DNA from: Amycolatopsis orientalis DSM 43388
GTDB lineage: Bacteria > Actinomycetota > Actinomycetes > Mycobacteriales > Pseudonocardiaceae
Length of the DNA: 64,000 nucleotides
Direction of reading: 5' to 3'
Assembly (NCBI RefSeq): GCF_000411975.1
Contig: NZ_ASXG01000166.1
Location: 62,001 to 126,000 of the forward strand
Shown one piece after another: positions 61,421-64,000 of this stretch. The notes beneath the pieces are model-generated. The model made no database searches, was not told the origin of the DNA, and worked only from the letters and a program-made list of their open reading frames with translations. The position numbers were made by a program, and so were the translations under genes. Position 1 is the stretch's first letter. Each line of letters opens with the position of its first letter.

Positions 61421-63598
61421 TCACTGGTCGAGTTCCCCGTGCCGGCGCGTGATGGTGCGGGCCAGCTCGACCAGTTTCACGTTCAGGTCCTGCGAAGTCC
61501 GGCGCAGCAGGTCGAACGCCTCGTCGGCGGTGAGGCCCTCCCGGTTCATCAGGATGCCCTTCGCCTGGCCGATGACGTCCCGGCTGTCGACGGCCCGGCG
61601 GAACTCGGCGTGCCGCCGTTCGGCGGTCTTGCGCAGGTGGGTGTTCGCCAGTGCCAGCGACGCGTGCGTCGCCAGCAGCAGCGCGATGCGGCGATCGGTC
61701 TCGGACAGGGGCTCTGGACGGCGGGAGTACACGGTGAGCGCGCCCGCCGCCCGGTCGAGGCCGGGCGCCGCCGGGAGTTCGGTGGAAAACGCCGCGCGGC
61801 AGCCGTGTTCGCGCGCGGCGGCGGCGAACCGGGGCCACCGGGTCTCGAGCGCCAGGTCCGCGCTCGCGACGTAGCCGGGGCCGTCCGGGCGCGCCGCCTC
61901 CACGCAGGGGCCTTCGCCGGCGCGGTACTGGATCCGGTCGAGGTCGGCAGCGGTCTTTCCGGTCCGGGCGGCGGTGGAGAAGCGACCGCCGGCATCCAGC
62001 ACCGTGACGCTGACCCAGTCCGCCCCGGCAACCGCCGTCGCGGTCGCTTCCACGACCAGTCGCAACACCTCCGCGACCGAAGTCGCGGACAGCAGCGCCT
62101 TGCTCAGCGACTCGAACCGGCCCGCGGCGTCCGGCTCGGCCCGGCCCGGATCGCCGGGCCGCACCAGGCCGCCCGTCGCCGTGGCGCGGCCGGCCGTCCG
62201 CGCGTTCGGTTCCGCCGCACCGGGTTCGGTCTTCAGCGCGACGGCGGTCCGAACGAAACTCCGGCTGCCGGGAAAACGAACCTCCGGCACGGTGTCCCGG
62301 TGCAGCGTCGCCGACGGCGACTCGCCGTAGGCGGCCCGGTAGTGGGCGGCGAACACGCTCGGCGCGTAGCCCCACCGGGCGGCGATCCGGGCGACGCTGT
62401 CCTGCTCCGGCACGGCGGCGCGCAGTTCCGCCCGGGCGCGGTCCAGGCGGGCCCGGCGCAGGTAGGCCATCGGGGTCGTGCCGAGGTGCCGGCGGAACGC
62501 CAGCTGGACCGCGCGGGCCGAAACCCGGGCCACCGCGGCGATCTCCGCGATGTCGAGGGGCCGGTGCAGATTGGCTTCGATGAACGAGATCGCGCGGCGA
62601 AGCGTCCGCGAATGGGCGTCGAGCCCATCCCCGGGCTGCTCGGCCGACGCCGTGTGCGGGAACGTATTCAGCACGGCCACCGCGAGGTAGCGCGCCACCG
62701 TCGCCACGGCCAGCGGATTCTCCCCGACCCCGGGCACGCCGAGCACGTCGTCGCGCAGATGCGCGACCGCCGACCGCAGGTGCTGGGCGGCGGTGGCGTC
62801 GACCGGCCGGTGGTCGAGCAGCCGCACCGGCCGCTCGACGCCCGCGGCCTGGCTCAGCAGGACCGGATCGAGCAAGGTGATGCTGTACTTGGCGCGCGCG
62901 ACCCGTCCGGTGCAGGGCCGGTCCGGCGGCGAGAAAGACACCAGCTCCCCGGGGCCGTACGTCTCGGCTTCCGCCCAGCCGTCGACGCGGTGATCCTCGA
63001 TCGTGCCCGACTCGACGTCGCACAGGCAGATCATGCCCAGCGGCTCGACGTCGTAGCTCATCTCGAACGACAGGTCGAGCCGGTCGGCGCTCAGCCCGCT
63101 CACCGCGTGCCGGCTGAGGTGCGTGCCCGCGTGTCCGGTGTCGCTGCCGATCCGCATCGGGGCGTACGCGCTGCTCAGGAACGCCTCGGTGCGGCCGAGA
63201 TCGTCGCTGTCGAAGGCGAGCGACCGCACCGCTTCGCCGGTCGCGAACGGCGGCGGGACCTCCGCGGCCTCGGCCAGCGCCTCCCCCAGCGACGAGGCCC
63301 GCCGGACTGCCGCGCCGGGATCGGCCTCGTCCAGCACCGCGGTCGTGGCCTGGTCCAGCGCCGCCACCAGCACGCAGTCGCGGTCGCGGGCGAACGAGAC
63401 CAGCGCGCGGGCCAGCTGGGCGGGCAGCGGACTGGCAGCTCGCAGGTCGACCACCACGCGCGTACCCGGCGCGAGGGTGCGGTCCGCCGCGTGCAGGGCC
63501 TCGACGACTTCGGCCGAGTGGGTCGTCGCGAGCCGGTCCGGCAGGGTCAGCACCACGGCCTTCCCGAACTGCCGAGGCGTGATCTTCAGCTCGGTCAC
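61421..63598 (-). CDS. STAS-AraC-GAF-ANTAR multidomain regulator
   Basis: 725 aa from the GTG at 63598. Domains in order: STAS-like about 1-110 (GKAVVLTLPDRLATTHSAEVVEAL, RVVVDLRAASPLPAQLARAL); AraC-type sensor about 120-255; AraC helix-turn-helix about 330-435 (IAEIAAVARVSARAVQLAFRRHLG, ARIAARWGYAPSVFAAHYRAAYGESP); GAF about 490-655 (SVTVLDAGGRFSTAARTG, YRAGEGPCVEAA); ANTAR about 660-717 (VIGQAKGILMNREGLTADEAFDLLRRTSQ, trimmed). ANTAR binds nascent RNA hairpins and acts as antiterminator; AraC binds DNA. Having both in one chain with a STAS domain is unusual. No internal stop suggests a frameshifted or chimeric gene. Confidence 0.85.
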   Translation of the reverse strand: MTELKITPRQFGKAVVLTLPDRLATTHSAEVVEALHAADRTLAPGTRVVVDLRAASPLPAQLARALVSFARDRDCVLVAALDQATTAVLDEADPGAAVRRASSLGEALAEAAEVPPPFATGEAVRSLAFDSDDLGRTEAFLSSAYAPMRIGSDTGHAGTHLSRHAVSGLSADRLDLSFEMSYDVEPLGMICLCDVESGTIEDHRVDGWAEAETYGPGELVSFSPPDRPCTGRVARAKYSITLLDPVLLSQAAGVERPVRLLDHRPVDATAAQHLRSAVAHLRDDVLGVPGVGENPLAVATVARYLAVAVLNTFPHTASAEQPGDGLDAHSRTLRRAISFIEANLHRPLDIAEIAAVARVSARAVQLAFRRHLGTTPMAYLRRARLDRARAELRAAVPEQDSVARIAARWGYAPSVFAAHYRAAYGESPSATLHRDTVPEVRFPGSRSFVRTAVALKTEPGAAEPNARTAGRATATGGLVRPGDPGRAEPDAAGRFESLSKALLSATSVAEVLRLVVEATATAVAGADWVSVTVLDAGGRFSTAARTGKTAADLDRIQYRAGEGPCVEAARPDGPGYVASADLALETRWPRFAAAAREHGCRAAFSTELPAAPGLDRAAGALTVYSRRPEPLSETDRRIALLLATHASLALANTHLRKTAERRHAEFRRAVDSRDVIGQAKGILMNREGLTADEAFDLLRRTSQDLNVKLVELARTITRRHGELDQ

Positions 63599-63886
63599 GA
63601 CAGCCGCACGGCCCCGTTTCGCGCGAAGCCGCCCGGGGCGGGCTGGTCTGCGCGGCTGCGCGCGCAACGGGATTCTCGGCACTCGGCGGTCGCCACTCGC
63701 ACTCCTAGGAGCGGGCCTGACCGGGCGCGGGGCGCACCTCAGCCAGGGGGTCGTGGACGCTGCCTGCTTAACGCACCAACGAAAGAGCTTACTGGGCACG
63801 ATCTCCGGCCGGAGCGGGGCACGCCGGAGCGAACACCGGACTGTTCACTGTGGACTGACCAGCTCCGCCGCCGACCGCCGGGAAGC

Positions 63887-64000
63887 TCAGCCGCGCGGCC
63901 CCGCGGCCCGGCGGAGGCGGTTCGCGATCGCGAGGCCGAGGCCCGTTTCCTCCGGGAGCGACGCGACGATCAGGTCGCAGCCCTGCCGGTCCAGCTCGCG
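63887..64000 (-). CDS. C-terminal end of a Sua5/YrdC-like protein (5' part outside window)
   Basis: 37 codons enter from the right edge and end at TGA (63889-63887). The tail (LDRQGCDLIVASLPEETGLG, then AIANRLRRAAG) resembles the end of the Sua5 domain of L-threonylcarbamoyladenylate synthase. Too short to be sure. Confidence 0.45.
   Translation of the reverse strand, partial: RELDRQGCDLIVASLPEETGLGLAIANRLRRAAGPRG

Overview
The window is high-GC actinobacterial DNA with many GTG starts, tight ATGA/GTGA gene overlaps, DasR-type operators and an F420-type PPOX gene. Gene content and style fit Pseudonocardiales, most likely Amycolatopsis or a close relative. It reads as chromosomal. I see no rRNA, tRNA, transposase, integrase or phage genes, and no CRISPR array.

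Layout. 1-5.4 kb: the tail of a TetR regulator, a large secreted phosphoesterase flanked by two YVTN beta-propellers behind a possible PHO box, and a GntR regulator. 5.5-10.2 kb: a molybdopterin oxidoreductase fused to a flavin/2Fe-2S reductase under a perfect palindromic operator, then glutamate dehydrogenase. 10.2-11.0 kb: a gene-free island with a 7-bp G-rich tandem array and a 20-bp tandem array. 11.0-15.6 kb: an AraC regulator, a BBE-type flavin oxidase, two small reductase-like genes, and a divergent SDR/TetR pair with two operators. 15.6-20.0 kb: a LysR regulator divergent from a three-gene succinate dehydrogenase (sdhCAB). 20.0-22.2 kb: a PRC/DUF2382 stress protein and an erm methyltransferase preceded by a 16-residue leader peptide ending in an RLR motif.

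22.2-35.4 kb is a catabolic block for amines and amino-acid-like compounds. It holds aldehyde dehydrogenase, TetR, copper amine oxidase, LysR, a flavin monooxygenase, then RidA, DUF1028, M20 amidohydrolase, aspartase-type lyase, an MHS transporter and an APC permease. CGATGCA-type motifs recur in its intergenic regions. 35.4-38.6 kb: a methyltransferase, a Pro-rich membrane protein, a doubly frameshifted proline iminopeptidase and a RibD-like reductase. 38.7-43.9 kb: a peptide ABC transporter with a fused double ATPase. 44.3-49.4 kb: a secreted serine protease, a FUSC-type exporter divergent from a MarR regulator, and an acyl-CoA synthetase.

49.4-54 kb: a Ser/Thr kinase with three extracellular four-cysteine repeats, a lipoprotein, a DUF2568 protein and a GH25 muramidase with an LAKTG sorting signal. 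54.4-59.1 kb: a DasABC-like aminosugar transporter plus a GH3 beta-N-acetylhexosaminidase behind two dre (DasR) sites, next to the muramidase, which suggests a peptidoglycan or chitin sugar salvage module. 59.1-64 kb: regulatory and stress genes, including a CsbD protein with a SigF/SigB-type promoter, a STAS-AraC-GAF-ANTAR fusion, and the tail of a Sua5-like gene.
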